Shown here in pieces: positions 44,947 through 55,042 of a stretch of DNA of 64,000 nucleotides. A program made the translations under genes and the position numbers. Numbering within the stretch: the first letter of the stretch is position 1; the number at the start of each line of letters is the position of its first letter. The notes under the pieces were generated by a model. That model did not search any database and was not told where the DNA came from. It was given only the letters and a program-made list of their open reading frames with translations. The stretch comes from Delftia tsuruhatensis NBRC 16741 (GTDB lineage Bacteria > Pseudomonadota > Gammaproteobacteria > Burkholderiales > Burkholderiaceae_C), in assembly GCF_001571325.1 (NCBI RefSeq), contig NZ_BCTO01000052.1:1-64000 (forward strand), in the 5' to 3' direction.

Positions 44947-45283
44947 CAAGGTTGCGGGCAAGCGCCCCAACACAGGCCCGGCGCCCAGGCCGACACCCGC
45001 ACAAATACCGCCATCGTGCAGGCAAGCCGGCAGGCACGGCCCCCGGATAAGCGGGAACAAACCGCGTTTCTTTGACTTTTACCAGGCGGCCCGGCCACCG
45101 CCCAGGGAGCCGTGTGCCATCATCTCCGGGATTCGCTAGGACAGCGTCACCCCGCACAGCATCGGAACAGGACTCGCTTTCGCCTACAGTTTCACCCTTC
45201 CAGCGCAGAGGCTCTCTGCGAAAATTCATCGAAGCGTCTGCCCTCATAGACGAGCGCGTAGCCCTTTTTCAGGAACCCATCTC
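44947..45283. other. Divergent intergenic region at the left end of the sugar island
   Basis: A 337-base gap between the large glycosyltransferase (-) and the acyl carrier gene (+). No open frame here looks like a gene. Promoters for both directions are expected, but no strong sigma-70 or sigma-28 pattern is seen. AGGAA nine bases before 45284 is a modest ribosome site. Confidence 0.5.
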
Positions 45284-45508
45284 ATGCCCTCCATTGACCA
45301 ATTCATCGAAAGCTTTCTGACCGCCGTAGACTTCCAGGAAACCGTCGAAGTGACCCCCGAAACCGAGCTCCGGAGCCTGCCCGAGTGGGACTCCCTGGCT
45401 GCGCTGGGCGTGATCGTCATGTTCGATGTCGAATTCGGCAAGACCATCACCGGGGACGACCTCAAGAACTGCTCGACGATCACCGACCTCTACAAGCTGC
45501 TGGGATAA
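45284..45508 (+). CDS. Acyl carrier protein
   Basis: A 74-residue acidic protein with the phosphopantetheine site EWDSLAALG (Ser37) and four-helix ACP pattern. It is not the housekeeping AcpP: it lacks the usual DSLDTVE motif and sits with a dedicated ketosynthase and reductase. It probably carries a short acyl chain used to decorate a sugar. First gene of the plus-strand island operon, four bases before the ketosynthase gene. Confidence 0.93.
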   Translation: MPSIDQFIESFLTAVDFQETVEVTPETELRSLPEWDSLAALGVIVMFDVEFGKTITGDDLKNCSTITDLYKLLG

Positions 45509-45512
45509 CACC

Positions 45513-46550
45513 ATGGCGCTGTCCACTCTGCACAACGTCCGCTTTGCGGGCATGTCCAGTTGCGTTCCCAAGCGGGTGATCTCCAATCTGGAGGATTGCC
45601 CACCATCGCAACGCTCCGAGCGTGAAAGGCTGGTGCGCAACATCGGTATAAAGACGCGGCGCATCTGCCCGGAATGGCAGTGCTTTTCGGACCTAGCCTT
45701 TGCTGCCACAGAAAAGTTGCTGGCCGAACTGCAGTGGCAGCGCAACGAAATCGATGCTCTGATCGTCGTTACACAGTCTCCCGACTATCTGATTCCATCC
45801 ACCGCAATCATTCTTCAGGACAGGCTGGGATTGCCACACGGAACGATTGCTTTTGATGTAAATCTGGGCTGTTCGGGTTATCCGTTCGGGCTACACCTCC
45901 TGGGTAGCATGATTGCAGCAGGTGGAGTGAAGAAGGGATTGCTGCTGGTGGGCGATAAATCGGCCAACATCAATGATCCACTCTTCTCAGATGCAGGAAC
46001 CGCGACAGCGCTAGAGTTCTCGGCCGATGCATCTCCCATGCACTTTGACCTCAATAGTGACGGCAGCGGCTACAAGGCCATCATGAAGCCTATTGGGGGG
46101 CATAGGGAACCGTACGCTATACATCATGGCATTCCAACCCGCGATGAACATGGAATTCTCCATTGGCCCAATGATTTATCTCTGGATGGACCAGCAGTTC
46201 TGAGCTTCTCGACACAAAGAGTGCCACCTGCCATACAGCAAATCCTCGAATATGCCAAGCTTGAAAAGAATAATATTGATTATTACATTTTTCACCAAGC
46301 TAATAGAATGATAAATGAGACCATCAGAAAAAAACTGGGACTTACTATCGAGCAAACTCCAAGCACTTTGCATGATTTTGGCAACACTAGCAGTGCGACT
46401 TTACCGATAACAATTACGGCGCGACTTCGCGATACACTTGCGCAAGACCGGCACAAAATACTTCTCTCCGGATTTGGAATTGGCCTTTCATGGGGAGCCT
46501 GCATTATGGATATCGATGGCGCTTGTCTTCCTGAGTTGATCGAAGAATAA
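45513..46550 (+). CDS. 3-oxoacyl-ACP synthase III-like ketosynthase (FabH family)
   Basis: A 345-residue condensing enzyme. The Cys-His-Asn triad is visible: Cys120 in [12 protein letters not shown], His261 in [10 protein letters not shown], and Asn291 in [11 protein letters not shown]. FabH-type enzymes start chains by joining acetyl-CoA or another acyl-CoA to malonyl-ACP, so with the neighbouring ACP and reductase it can make a 3-oxo, then 3-hydroxy, short acyl-ACP. The ATG at 45513 has GGGA seven bases upstream. The 3' half (about 46230-46550) is notably A+T-rich compared with its neighbours, a sign of transfer. Confidence 0.93.
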   Translation: MALSTLHNVRFAGMSSCVPKRVISNLEDCPPSQRSERERLVRNIGIKTRRICPEWQCFSDLAFAATEKLLAELQWQRNEIDALIVVTQSPDYLIPSTAIILQDRLGLPHGTIAFDVNLGCSGYPFGLHLLGSMIAAGGVKKGLLLVGDKSANINDPLFSDAGTATALEFSADASPMHFDLNSDGSGYKAIMKPIGGHREPYAIHHGIPTRDEHGILHWPNDLSLDGPAVLSFSTQRVPPAIQQILEYAKLEKNNIDYYIFHQANRMINETIRKKLGLTIEQTPSTLHDFGNTSSATLPITITARLRDTLAQDRHKILLSGFGIGLSWGACIMDIDGACLPELIEE

Positions 46551-46555
46551 TCCTC

Positions 46556-47320
46556 ATGAACCACGAGACTTCCACTCCCTTTCACCTGCATGGCCGCCGC
46601 ATCATCGTGACGGGCGCAACTTCTGGCTTGGGCCTTGCTACGGCCTTAGCTTGCGCACGCATGGGTGCCCAGGTGCTGGGGATAGGACGAGATCCAGAGC
46701 GTCTGGCCAGCAGCCTGCAGCAGTTGAAATCCATATCGGATAAGACCCATGAAATGCTGCATACGGACCTCACCCTGGAAAGGGATCGGGAAAGATTGGT
46801 CGCACATATTGGAGGCCCGGTGCATGGAGTAGTGCACAGCGCCGGAATCTCTCGCCTGAGTCCCGTACGCATGATATCGGAGCAGCACCTCAGAGAAGTC
46901 CAAGCCATCAATGTCGATGCCCCAATGCTCCTGACGCAGGCTCTACTCAAACGAAACCTCATAAGCGCAGATGGTTCATTGGTTTTTCTCTCATCAATTG
47001 CGGCTCATATAGGGGTTCCAGGAGTAGCGGCATACTCAGGTACAAAGGCTGCACTAATAGCAATGGTGCGCTGCTTGGCCATGGAGGTTGTCAAGCGACG
47101 AATACGGGCAAATTGCTTGTCTCCAGCATTAGTTGAGACACCACTGCTGGAGGCGACAGCAACCTTAGTAGGATCCATGGAAAAAGAGCGAGGCAACTAC
47201 CCTCTCGGATTTGGCAAACCAGAGGATGTCGCCAACGCCGCAGTTTTTCTATTATCGGATGCCAGCCGCTGGATAACTGGCACTACCTTGGTCATGGATG
47301 GCGGACTGACCGTCAGTTGA
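46556..47320 (+). CDS. FabG-like short-chain dehydrogenase/reductase
   Basis: A 254-residue SDR. NAD(P)-binding motif [11 protein letters not shown] (19-29), catalytic Ser147 in FLSSIAA, Tyr160 and Lys164 in [10 protein letters not shown], and the C-terminal [12 protein letters not shown] of the FabG group. It is the likely 3-oxoacyl-ACP reductase of the ACP-ketosynthase set just upstream (5-base gap). Acting on a sugar instead cannot be excluded. Confidence 0.9.
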   Translation: MNHETSTPFHLHGRRIIVTGATSGLGLATALACARMGAQVLGIGRDPERLASSLQQLKSISDKTHEMLHTDLTLERDRERLVAHIGGPVHGVVHSAGISRLSPVRMISEQHLREVQAINVDAPMLLTQALLKRNLISADGSLVFLSSIAAHIGVPGVAAYSGTKAALIAMVRCLAMEVVKRRIRANCLSPALVETPLLEATATLVGSMEKERGNYPLGFGKPEDVANAAVFLLSDASRWITGTTLVMDGGLTVS

Positions 47321-47426
47321 CGTGGCTTGCTTTTTAGTAGGGGGCTGCGCGAGATTCCTGAGATCTAGGCCTGCGGCGATGCGGCAACGCCTCCGAAGAA
47401 TATGACAGAACCTCTTGATTGCTGAC

Positions 47427-48587
47427 ATGAGCCTTTACGCCCATCTGATCGAATCTTTTGCCCGCTCCGGGGAGCCGGAGTCTCCCGCTCTGTTGAGCGA
47501 CCGACCCTTGGTGGTGTTCGGTCCCCAGTCGTTGCTGGGGAACATGCATCTGAGGTACTTGCTGGACCAGGGAGCATCCATCATCCTCGGCGTGGACGAC
47601 TACACCAGCAAGGAATCCGTGGAAGGAATCCCCATCGTCAAATCCGCCCAGCTTGTCGAACGGGCAGGAAGCTTTCCGGCCAATACCCTGATGGTGGACT
47701 TCAGCCTCAGCCTCTTTGCCAACGGCTTTTGCCGGCATCTGGCCCGCCACGCCAGGCTTGAGCTGAGGGATGTATTCCAGGTACTGGCCTGCTTCAACTC
47801 CGTGGCGGTCTACGAAAAAATCAGGGACTACCGGAGCAACACCCTGGCACGCGCCGACGACTGGCTGAAGCTGGCACAACGCCTGGGGGACGATCACAGC
47901 CGGGAAACGCTTTATGGCGTGCTGCTGCAGCGCCTCGAATACGATCGGCGCTGGATGAACGACATTCGCATCAGTCCCAGGGATGAGTATTTCGGACTGG
48001 CGGGTGATAGCAACACCTTCACCCTGGGCAACAGGGAGCACTTCGTGGACTGCGGCGCACACCGTGGCACGATACTGCACAAGCTGTTCGGCGTCACAGG
48101 CTGGAACTATGCCAGCCTGCATGCCTTTGAACCGGATGCCGAGAATTTCCAGGCCCTGCAGCAACTGGCACCCTGGAAGCTTGAGCAATTCCACGCCCAC
48201 AACTATGCCGTCTCGGACCAGACCCAGACCCTGCGCTTTCACCAGACAGGCACCATGGGTAGCCATATTTCAGATCAGGGCGATGTCAGCATACGTTGCG
48301 TGACCGTGGACGACTGGGTGGAGCGCGCCACCTTCATGAAATTCGATGTGGAAGGCTTCGAAGCGCGCGCGCTGCGGGGCTCAAAGAGACTGCTGACCGA
48401 AAACCGGCCGCGCCTCGCCGTGGCGTCCTACCATTACGCCACCGACTTGCTGGATATTGCCCAGACCATCGATGAGCTGGCCCCGGGTTATACCTTCTTC
48501 CTGCGCCATCATGCCGGCTATTTCTACGACACCATGCTGTACGCGACACCGCGCGGCGATTGGTTGCCAGGCACCGATGCAGCCTAG
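47427..48587 (+). CDS. FkbM-family methyltransferase with N-terminal Rossmann-like domain
   Basis: A 386-residue protein. The C-terminal half is an FkbM (Methyltransf_21) AdoMet methyltransferase: FVDCGAHRGTILHKLFG (Asp208), LHAFEPDAENF, and MKFDVEGFEARALRGS. FkbM enzymes usually O-methylate sugars or polyketides. The first 110 or so residues (PLVVFGPQSLLGNMHLRYLL, then GVDDYTSKESVEGIPIV) resemble the nucleotide-sugar or PglD/NeuD-type Rossmann head. The ATG at 47427 is used; an in-frame TTG four codons earlier is less likely. A 106-base gap separates it from the SDR gene. Confidence 0.85.
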   Translation: MSLYAHLIESFARSGEPESPALLSDRPLVVFGPQSLLGNMHLRYLLDQGASIILGVDDYTSKESVEGIPIVKSAQLVERAGSFPANTLMVDFSLSLFANGFCRHLARHARLELRDVFQVLACFNSVAVYEKIRDYRSNTLARADDWLKLAQRLGDDHSRETLYGVLLQRLEYDRRWMNDIRISPRDEYFGLAGDSNTFTLGNREHFVDCGAHRGTILHKLFGVTGWNYASLHAFEPDAENFQALQQLAPWKLEQFHAHNYAVSDQTQTLRFHQTGTMGSHISDQGDVSIRCVTVDDWVERATFMKFDVEGFEARALRGSKRLLTENRPRLAVASYHYATDLLDIAQTIDELAPGYTFFLRHHAGYFYDTMLYATPRGDWLPGTDAA

Positions 48588-48681
48588 CAAGAGAGAGGAG
48601 GAGGGTGCAAACCTTGCCTCAAAGTGCCTCTTGCTGGCTCCTGACGCCTCAAGTACTGGCTGCATTTTTCTTGAAGATTCC

Positions 48682-49821
48682 ATGTCCACTCAATCCATCC
48701 CACTGGCGGCCTACCGTGACCCGAGTCAACATGCTTTCGAGCAGGGCCAGCTGTTTCAAAAAAACTGGCTGTTTGCTGGCCTGCTTTTCGAATTCCAGGG
48801 GCTCTCCCACCGTGGCCTGAGCCTGGGCGGCACAAGTCTACTGCTGCAATGCGATGCCCAGGGCAAGCCACATGCTTTTCTGAATGTGTGCGCCCATCGC
48901 CATGCCCGGCTGTGCGAGCCCGGACTGCACAAGGGCGCCGTGCGCTGCCCTTACCATGGCTGGGTTTACGACAGGCAAGGTGTCCCTGTGGGAATACCTG
49001 CCAAACAGGCATTTCCCCAAGTGGTTGCCGAGCCCGAGAAATTCAAGCTGACCGAGTTTGCCTGCGAAGCCGTGGGCCAGTTCATTTTTGTACGGCTTTC
49101 CCCTCAAGGTCCCAGCCTGCGGGACTATCTGGGCAGCCAGTATGATTTTCTGGAACGCGCCAGTGAAGGTATGGACTCCGTGCTCGATGAATTCCAGGAG
49201 GACGTTGAGGCGAACTGGAAAGTCGTGATCGAAAACTCCCTTGAGGGCTATCACGTGCCGGCCGTACACAACCGCACGTTCGCCCAGGTCGATGGAATGA
49301 GCCGGCAAGAAGAAGCGCCCCTCTTCTTTCTGAATGACCGCCTGCACAGCCATCTCGAGCACGCTGCCAATGCTGAGTGGGTGGCACGCTTTTCACGCAT
49401 GGAGCCCAGGATTGGTCAGTGGCCTTGGCGCTTCGAACACTATACCCATCATCTGATTTTTCCAAATCTCACAGTCACCTCTTTCATGGGATACAGCTTC
49501 CACGTACAACGTTTCGATCCCCTTGCCGTGGATCGCACGCGTGTGCATTCACGAACCGTGGGCGTGCATTTGAAGAATGGCACCGAAATGGGCTCGAAGA
49601 TGATGGAACGCATCCATGCCGATGGCCACGCCTTTACGCGTAAAGTATTTGCAGAGGACGGTGATATCTGTCGCAAGGTGCAGGCGGGAATCAGCCAAGC
49701 CACACGCCCCGCCATTCTGGGAGAAGGCATTGAAGATCGCGTCAAGCATTTTCACAATGCCTACGTCAGCCAGACCGAATCTGGATGCCTCCCAGAGTCC
49801 ACTCCGATTTGCGGCCATTGA
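48682..49821 (+). CDS. Rieske non-heme iron oxygenase, large subunit
   Basis: A 379-residue protein with an N-terminal Rieske [2Fe-2S] domain (Cys70, His72, Cys89, His92 in NVCAH...RCPYHGW) and a catalytic domain with [13 protein letters not shown], which supplies iron ligands His191 and His196. Family members hydroxylate, demethylate or N-oxygenate small molecules using electrons from a reductase. No reductase is encoded nearby. Its position directly before the CDP-sugar genes suggests that it oxidises the sugar or its substituent. The ATG at 48682 gives the usual N-terminal length; the ribosome site is weak. Confidence 0.88.
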   Translation: MSTQSIPLAAYRDPSQHAFEQGQLFQKNWLFAGLLFEFQGLSHRGLSLGGTSLLLQCDAQGKPHAFLNVCAHRHARLCEPGLHKGAVRCPYHGWVYDRQGVPVGIPAKQAFPQVVAEPEKFKLTEFACEAVGQFIFVRLSPQGPSLRDYLGSQYDFLERASEGMDSVLDEFQEDVEANWKVVIENSLEGYHVPAVHNRTFAQVDGMSRQEEAPLFFLNDRLHSHLEHAANAEWVARFSRMEPRIGQWPWRFEHYTHHLIFPNLTVTSFMGYSFHVQRFDPLAVDRTRVHSRTVGVHLKNGTEMGSKMMERIHADGHAFTRKVFAEDGDICRKVQAGISQATRPAILGEGIEDRVKHFHNAYVSQTESGCLPESTPICGH

Positions 49822-49835
49822 GGCATCGCCCTACC

Positions 49836-50609
49836 ATGAAGGCAGTGATTTTAGCGGGGGGCCTGGGCACACGCCTGAGCGAAGAAACGACGACACGGCC
49901 GAAGCCCATGGTGGAAGTGGGTGGAAAGCCGATTCTCTGGCATATCATGAAAATATATTCCCACCACGGAATCAATGATTTCATCATATGCTGCGGATAC
50001 AAGGGGTATCAGATCAAGGAGTATTTCGCCAACTACTTCCTGCACATGTCTGATGTCACCTTTGACATGCGAAACAACGAAATGCAGGTGCACCAGCAAC
50101 GGGTGGAGCCCTGGCGCGTGACCCTTGTGGACACGGGCGACCACACCATGACCGGGGGCCGTCTGCTGCGTGTCGCTGCCCATTTGAAAGACGAAGAGGC
50201 GTTTTGCATGACCTATGGCGATGGCGTCGGGGACATCGACATCGCCGCGTCCATCGCTTTCCACCGCCGGCACGGCAAGGTGGCGACCATGACGGCCACC
50301 TATCCTCCCGGGCGGTTTGGTGCCGTCGCCATTCAGGCTTCCCGGGTCACACAATTCAAGGAAAAGCCCAAGGGAGACGGCGGCTTGATCAACGGCGGCT
50401 TTTTCGTACTGTCGCCCCGCGTGCTGGACCTGCTGGACAATGATCAAACGGTGTGGGAACAGGCACCCTTGACGCAATTGGCAGAGCAAGGGGATCTGAT
50501 GGCATTCGAGCACGAAGGCTTCTGGCAACCCATGGACACCCTGCGTGACAAGCAAAAGCTGGAAGAATTGTGGGAACACGGGCAGGCTCCGTGGAAGATC
50601 TGGGAATAG
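49836..50609 (+). CDS. rfbF: Glucose-1-phosphate cytidylyltransferase
   Basis: Makes CDP-glucose from CTP and glucose 1-phosphate, the first step to CDP-linked 3,6-dideoxyhexoses. The nucleotidyltransferase motif [19 protein letters not shown] is present, followed by [20 protein letters not shown] and the metal-binding [13 protein letters not shown]. It is 257 residues, normal. The start at 49836 is the canonical MKAVILAGG. First of four consecutive CDP-sugar genes. Confidence 0.95.
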   Translation: MKAVILAGGLGTRLSEETTTRPKPMVEVGGKPILWHIMKIYSHHGINDFIICCGYKGYQIKEYFANYFLHMSDVTFDMRNNEMQVHQQRVEPWRVTLVDTGDHTMTGGRLLRVAAHLKDEEAFCMTYGDGVGDIDIAASIAFHRRHGKVATMTATYPPGRFGAVAIQASRVTQFKEKPKGDGGLINGGFFVLSPRVLDLLDNDQTVWEQAPLTQLAEQGDLMAFEHEGFWQPMDTLRDKQKLEELWEHGQAPWKIWE

Positions 50610-50615
50610 CGCTCC

Positions 50616-51674
50616 ATGACCCCCTCTTCAAGTTTCTGGCATGGCAAACGTGTGTTTCTGACAGGGCACACGGGCTTCAAGGGCAGCTGGCTCGGCCTCT
50701 GGCTGCACCACCTCGGCGCGATGGTCCACGGCTATGCCCTGGCGCCAGACACACAGCCCAACCTGTTCACACGAGCGGGCATCGCCCGCAGGCTGACGGA
50801 TACCCGGGGCGACATCCGGGACTATGGAACACTGAGCTCGGCCCTGGAAAATTTCCAACCCGACATCGTCATCCACATGGCAGCGCAGGCCTTGGTTCGG
50901 CCGTCCTACGACGACCCGGTGCAAACCTATTCCACCAACGTCATGGGGACCGTGCACCTGCTGGAGGCCGCCCGCAAGATCGACTGCGTCCGTGCCGTGG
51001 TCAACGTGACCTCCGACAAGTGCTACGAGAACCAGGAATGGGACTGGGGCTACCGGGAAATCGACCCCCTGGGAGGCCGCGACCCCTACAGCAACAGCAA
51101 GGGCTGTGCCGAGCTGGTTACCCATGCCTTCCGCCAATCGTTCTATGAACAGCGCGGCATAGGCCTGGCCACGGCCAGGGCAGGCAATGTCATCGGCGGT
51201 GGTGACTGGTCTGCCGACAGGCTATTGCCCGATATTTTGCGTTCGCTGGAAAAAGGCCTGCCCCCCCTCATCCGCTCCCCGGGAGCCATACGCCCATGGC
51301 AACATGTGCTGGAGCCTTTGTCGGGGTATCTCTGCCTTGCGCAAAAGCTGTACGAAGAAGGCGCCGCCTTCTCGCAGGCATGGAATTTCGGCCCACTGGA
51401 CGAAGGGGCCAGGAACGTGCGCTGGATCACGGAAAAGCTAATGGCACTCTGGGGCGAAGACATCGACTGGAACTGCGATGCGGTGACAGGCCCCCATGAA
51501 GCCAATGTGCTGAAACTCGATATTTCCAAATCCGTCCAACACCTGCAATGGCGGCCGCGCTGGCAACTCGACCAGGCGCTGGCCAAGACGGTTGAATGGC
51601 ATCGCGCCTGGGTCAGCGGCGCCAACGCCTGCGAACTGGTGATGTCCCAGATCGAATCCTATACCTCGGAATGA
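50616..51674 (+). CDS. rfbG: CDP-glucose 4,6-dehydratase
   Basis: Converts CDP-glucose to CDP-4-keto-6-deoxyglucose. An extended SDR with the NAD motif [16 protein letters not shown], the catalytic pair in [12 protein letters not shown] (Tyr and Lys), and [10 protein letters not shown]. It is 352 residues, typical. It follows rfbF by six bases and precedes rfbH by one. Confidence 0.95.
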   Translation: MTPSSSFWHGKRVFLTGHTGFKGSWLGLWLHHLGAMVHGYALAPDTQPNLFTRAGIARRLTDTRGDIRDYGTLSSALENFQPDIVIHMAAQALVRPSYDDPVQTYSTNVMGTVHLLEAARKIDCVRAVVNVTSDKCYENQEWDWGYREIDPLGGRDPYSNSKGCAELVTHAFRQSFYEQRGIGLATARAGNVIGGGDWSADRLLPDILRSLEKGLPPLIRSPGAIRPWQHVLEPLSGYLCLAQKLYEEGAAFSQAWNFGPLDEGARNVRWITEKLMALWGEDIDWNCDAVTGPHEANVLKLDISKSVQHLQWRPRWQLDQALAKTVEWHRAWVSGANACELVMSQIESYTSE

Positions 51675-51675
51675 T

Positions 51676-53031
51676 ATGAACTCATCGACCTCCTCGCCGC
51701 AGGCGTCCTGCCGGACGCCCGAGGAAATCCGGCAAGACATTCTGGAACTGGTCCAGGAATACTCCAGCCTGGTTCATGCGCCCCAGCCCTTTCTTGCGGG
51801 ACTGTCTCCCGTGCCCGTTTCGGGCAAGGTCATTGGTGCCCCGGAACTGCAGAACATGGTGTCGGCCAGCCTGGATGGCTGGCTGACAACGGGACGATTC
51901 AATGCGGAATTTGAAAGCCGCATGGCCAGCTACCTGGGCGTCAAGCACTTTCTGACCGTCAATTCCGGATCCTCGGCCAACTTGGTTGCCTTCTCCTCCC
52001 TGACGTCCCCTAAGCTGGGCTCCAGGGCCATACAGCCCGGCGATGAAGTCATTACCGTCGCCGCTGGATTCCCCACCACGGTCAACCCCATTCTTCAGTC
52101 CGGCGCAGTACCTGTCTTCGTCGATGTGGACATCCCCACCTACAACATCGATGCCGCCGCCATAGAAGCGGCAATTTCCCCCAAGACCAAGGCCATCATG
52201 ATTGCCCATACGCTGGGCAACACCTTCGACCTCGAAGCCGTGGTGGCGATATGCAAAAAGCATGGCCTCTGGCTTGTCGAAGACTGCTGCGATGCGCTTG
52301 GCAGCACCTACGACGGCAAGCTGGTGGGGACGTTTGGCGACATCGCCACCCTGAGCTTTTATCCGGCACACCACATCACCATGGGCGAAGGCGGTGCCGT
52401 CTTCACCAATAATCCCAAGCTCAAGCGGGCCGCAGAGTCCTTCAGGGACTGGGGCCGGGATTGTTATTGCCCTCCCGGCCATGACAACACCTGCAACAAG
52501 CGTTTTTGCCGCCAAATGGGCGAGCTTCCCGGGGGATACGACCACAAGTACATTTATAGCCATCTGGGCTACAATCTGAAGATCACAGACATGCAGGCAG
52601 CATGCGGCCTGGCACAGATGGACAGGTTGCCGGGTTTCATCGCTGCCCGAAAGCACAACTTCCAGCAGCTCACGAAGCGCCTGAAGCATCTAGAGGAATT
52701 TCTCATTCTTCCCGAGCCAACGCCCCGCTCGGACCCCTCCTGGTTCGGCTTTCCCATCACCTTGAAAGAAAATACGGGATTCAGCCGTCTCGATCTGCTG
52801 AACCATCTTGAGCGGCACCGCATCGGCACACGGCTGCTGTTTGCCGGCAACCTGCTCAAGCAGCCGTACATGGAGGGCCGCACCTATCGCGTCAGCGGTG
52901 ACCTGGCAAATACCGATCGCATCATGCACCAGACTTTCTGGATCGGTGTCTATCCAGGACTTGGCACAAACCATCTGGAGTACATTGCCAGCCGCTTCGA
53001 TGCATTTTTCAGCACAACGAAGCCAGCCTAG
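51676..53031 (+). CDS. rfbH: CDP-4-keto-6-deoxyglucose-3-dehydrase (E1)
   Basis: A PMP-dependent [2Fe-2S] enzyme that removes the C3 hydroxyl of the CDP-sugar. The usual PLP lysine is replaced by His232 in [14 protein letters not shown], the hallmark of this dehydrase. The iron-sulfur ligand pattern C-X57-C-X-C-X7-C is fully kept: Cys205, Cys263, Cys265 and Cys273. It is 451 residues. The family needs an NADH-dependent ferredoxin-like reductase (RfbI/AscD/DdhD) to finish the deoxygenation; no such gene is in the window. Confidence 0.95.
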   Translation: MNSSTSSPQASCRTPEEIRQDILELVQEYSSLVHAPQPFLAGLSPVPVSGKVIGAPELQNMVSASLDGWLTTGRFNAEFESRMASYLGVKHFLTVNSGSSANLVAFSSLTSPKLGSRAIQPGDEVITVAAGFPTTVNPILQSGAVPVFVDVDIPTYNIDAAAIEAAISPKTKAIMIAHTLGNTFDLEAVVAICKKHGLWLVEDCCDALGSTYDGKLVGTFGDIATLSFYPAHHITMGEGGAVFTNNPKLKRAAESFRDWGRDCYCPPGHDNTCNKRFCRQMGELPGGYDHKYIYSHLGYNLKITDMQAACGLAQMDRLPGFIAARKHNFQQLTKRLKHLEEFLILPEPTPRSDPSWFGFPITLKENTGFSRLDLLNHLERHRIGTRLLFAGNLLKQPYMEGRTYRVSGDLANTDRIMHQTFWIGVYPGLGTNHLEYIASRFDAFFSTTKPA

Positions 53032-53034
53032 CCC

Positions 53035-53922
53035 ATGCGGATCCTCATCACAGGTGCCAGCGGCTTTCTGGGCCAGCATGTGTGCTCGGCGCTTTTGCAG
53101 AAAGGCCATACGCTCACCGTGGCCCTGCGCACCGAAATACTTCCTGAACCCTTGCGGCAACTGCAGGCACGGTATCCGCTGTCGCTGCATATGGTGCTCT
53201 ATGGGCAGTGCCTGGACCTGGAAGGACAGGATGGCATCATCCATATGGCCACCCAGTATGGCCGGTCGGCCTGCTCACGCACTTCGGACATCATCGCGTC
53301 CAATGTGCTCTTGCCAGCACGACTGCTGGAGGACGCCATTGCCCAGGGCCTGCAGTTTTTCATCAATACCGATACCTACTACGCCAAGGCTGGCCCGGGA
53401 CACCTGCTGCAGAACTACATCCGCAGCAAGGCCCATTTCCGGGAATGGGCCGACGTCATGGCAGGGACTCGCATACGGCTCATCCACATGCGCCTGGAGC
53501 ATCTCTACGGCCCCGGTGATGCCATGGAGAAGTTCTGCACTGCCCTGACACGCAACTGCCTGAACCATCTTCCCCGGATTGCCTTGACCAGCGGCCAGCA
53601 GATGCGGGACTTTCTCTTTGTCGAGGATGCCGCGCAGGCGTATGCCTGCCTGCTAAAGGGCCTACCAGAGCTTGCCAGGGGTTGCCACAGCGTGGAGGTG
53701 GGTACAGGCCAGGCGATTGCCCTCAGGGATTTCTGTCGGGAGCTCCATGCCGCGACGGACTCCACCAGCGTTCTGGGTTTTGGCGATATTGCGCTTGTCC
53801 AGGGAGAAATAGGCTTCTCGGTCGCGCGGCCGGGGCTGCTGCAGACACTGGGTTGGCACAGCACCACCCGCCTGCAGGATGGCATTGCGGCGCTGATTGC
53901 CGACGTGCGCAGCCGCATGTAG
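53035..53922 (+). CDS. NAD-dependent sugar epimerase/reductase, CDP-abequose/paratose synthase-like
   Basis: A 295-residue extended SDR with ITGASGFLGQHV at the N-terminus and catalytic Tyr128 and Lys132 in NYIRSKAHF. It is the last gene of the CDP-sugar set, where Salmonella and Yersinia place the 4-keto reductase that makes CDP-abequose or CDP-paratose. Which stereoisomer it makes cannot be read from sequence. It ends 13 bases before the stop of the convergent glycosyltransferase gene. Confidence 0.85.
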   Translation: MRILITGASGFLGQHVCSALLQKGHTLTVALRTEILPEPLRQLQARYPLSLHMVLYGQCLDLEGQDGIIHMATQYGRSACSRTSDIIASNVLLPARLLEDAIAQGLQFFINTDTYYAKAGPGHLLQNYIRSKAHFREWADVMAGTRIRLIHMRLEHLYGPGDAMEKFCTALTRNCLNHLPRIALTSGQQMRDFLFVEDAAQAYACLLKGLPELARGCHSVEVGTGQAIALRDFCRELHAATDSTSVLGFGDIALVQGEIGFSVARPGLLQTLGWHSTTRLQDGIAALIADVRSRM

Positions 53923-53935
53923 CAGACCTCACCAC

Positions 53936-55042
53936 TCACACCACCTGCAGGGTATTGCGAGGATAGGTGCGCCGGTCCAGATTTTCCTTGATCAAGATCA
54001 CACCCAGTTGGTCATTAATGCTTCGCTCAGACTGCGCATCATCCTGCACATGGCTGCGAATCCTGGACAACAGGGCATGCATCTCCTCATTACCGTAGGC
54101 AGCATATGCTTCCTGAAAAATATCCCACTCTTCTTCCAGGATGGGCTGACGAGTCCTGACCCTGTCCCATTGGTTGCTGAGCATGCAAACAGCCAACGAG
54201 TGAATCTTGAGATGAACAAGTTTCTTATTGGAAAAAATCAGGTCTCTGATACTCAAAATTTCATGCCAAGATCCCATTCCATATTTCTGGAGATGCTGAA
54301 AACACTGTAGCATGATGATCGTCACGGACTTTAGCCCCCCTGCAGAATAAGGCAAAATATTGTCCATTCTGTATTTCGTCACCGGCTTCTTCTTTAGATA
54401 CTTGCAAGGAATATCATGAAAGGCCTGGAGCACGCAAAATGAAAAAGAATGAGGCGAATGCAAGTAATCAATCTCATTGACCGCTCTGAATTTTTCCTTC
54501 CGAAACACACAGGAGCCCAGATAAACAAAGTAGTACCCCCAGCCTAGCGCATGGACGGCCTGTAGCAAGGATGAAAAATAAATCTCATCCTCGGGATAAT
54601 TGCCGTGTGTAATAACACATCGACGACTCAAATCTGGTGTCCATGAGTCGCGAGCCACCAAGAAAATTTCGGGGGATTCCTGTCTGATGTGGCCCAATAT
54701 GAACGACAACGCGCCTTGCTCCAGAGCATCGTCATCGCCCAGCGTCCAGAGATAGTCCCCCCGGCCAAAGTGCTTTGCAGCCAGAATGCTTTCCTCCATG
54801 GGAACGCTGTGCGGACGGCGTACATAGGAGATAAACGGATAGGCAGCACACATATCTTCCATGAGAAGACAGGTGACATCGTCCAAGCCATTGTCCACAA
54901 CAACCACTTCAAATTCCGCCTGCAGCTCTGGCTCCAACCGTGCCTGCTCAATAATGGAATCCAGCATTCCCCTCAGGTACCGAGCTCTATGATAAGTTGG
55001 TATGACAATAGAAAGTAAAGGATCTTGTAAAACGGACATCAT
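53936..55042 (-). CDS. Family 2 glycosyltransferase, abequosyltransferase-like
   Basis: A 368-residue inverting transferase. The GT-A start LSIVIPTYHRARYLRGMLDS, the nucleotide-binding VVVDNGLDD, and the metal site WTLGDDDALEQGALSF are clear. The length and layout recall RfbV-type transferases that add 3,6-dideoxyhexoses. No membrane segment is obvious. It is A+T-richer than its neighbours. It follows the acyltransferase gene with no gap. It probably adds the CDP-linked sugar to the growing glycan. Confidence 0.85.
   Translation of the reverse strand: MMSVLQDPLLSIVIPTYHRARYLRGMLDSIIEQARLEPELQAEFEVVVVDNGLDDVTCLLMEDMCAAYPFISYVRRPHSVPMEESILAAKHFGRGDYLWTLGDDDALEQGALSFILGHIRQESPEIFLVARDSWTPDLSRRCVITHGNYPEDEIYFSSLLQAVHALGWGYYFVYLGSCVFRKEKFRAVNEIDYLHSPHSFSFCVLQAFHDIPCKYLKKKPVTKYRMDNILPYSAGGLKSVTIIMLQCFQHLQKYGMGSWHEILSIRDLIFSNKKLVHLKIHSLAVCMLSNQWDRVRTRQPILEEEWDIFQEAYAAYGNEEMHALLSRIRSHVQDDAQSERSINDQLGVILIKENLDRRTYPRNTLQVV

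Noticed and set aside
52351-52392. Loss of the PLP lysine in rfbH as a sign of a dead aminotransferase
   Set aside because: His in place of Lys is the normal state for the CDP-4-keto-6-deoxyglucose-3-dehydrase family, and the four iron-sulfur cysteines are intact.
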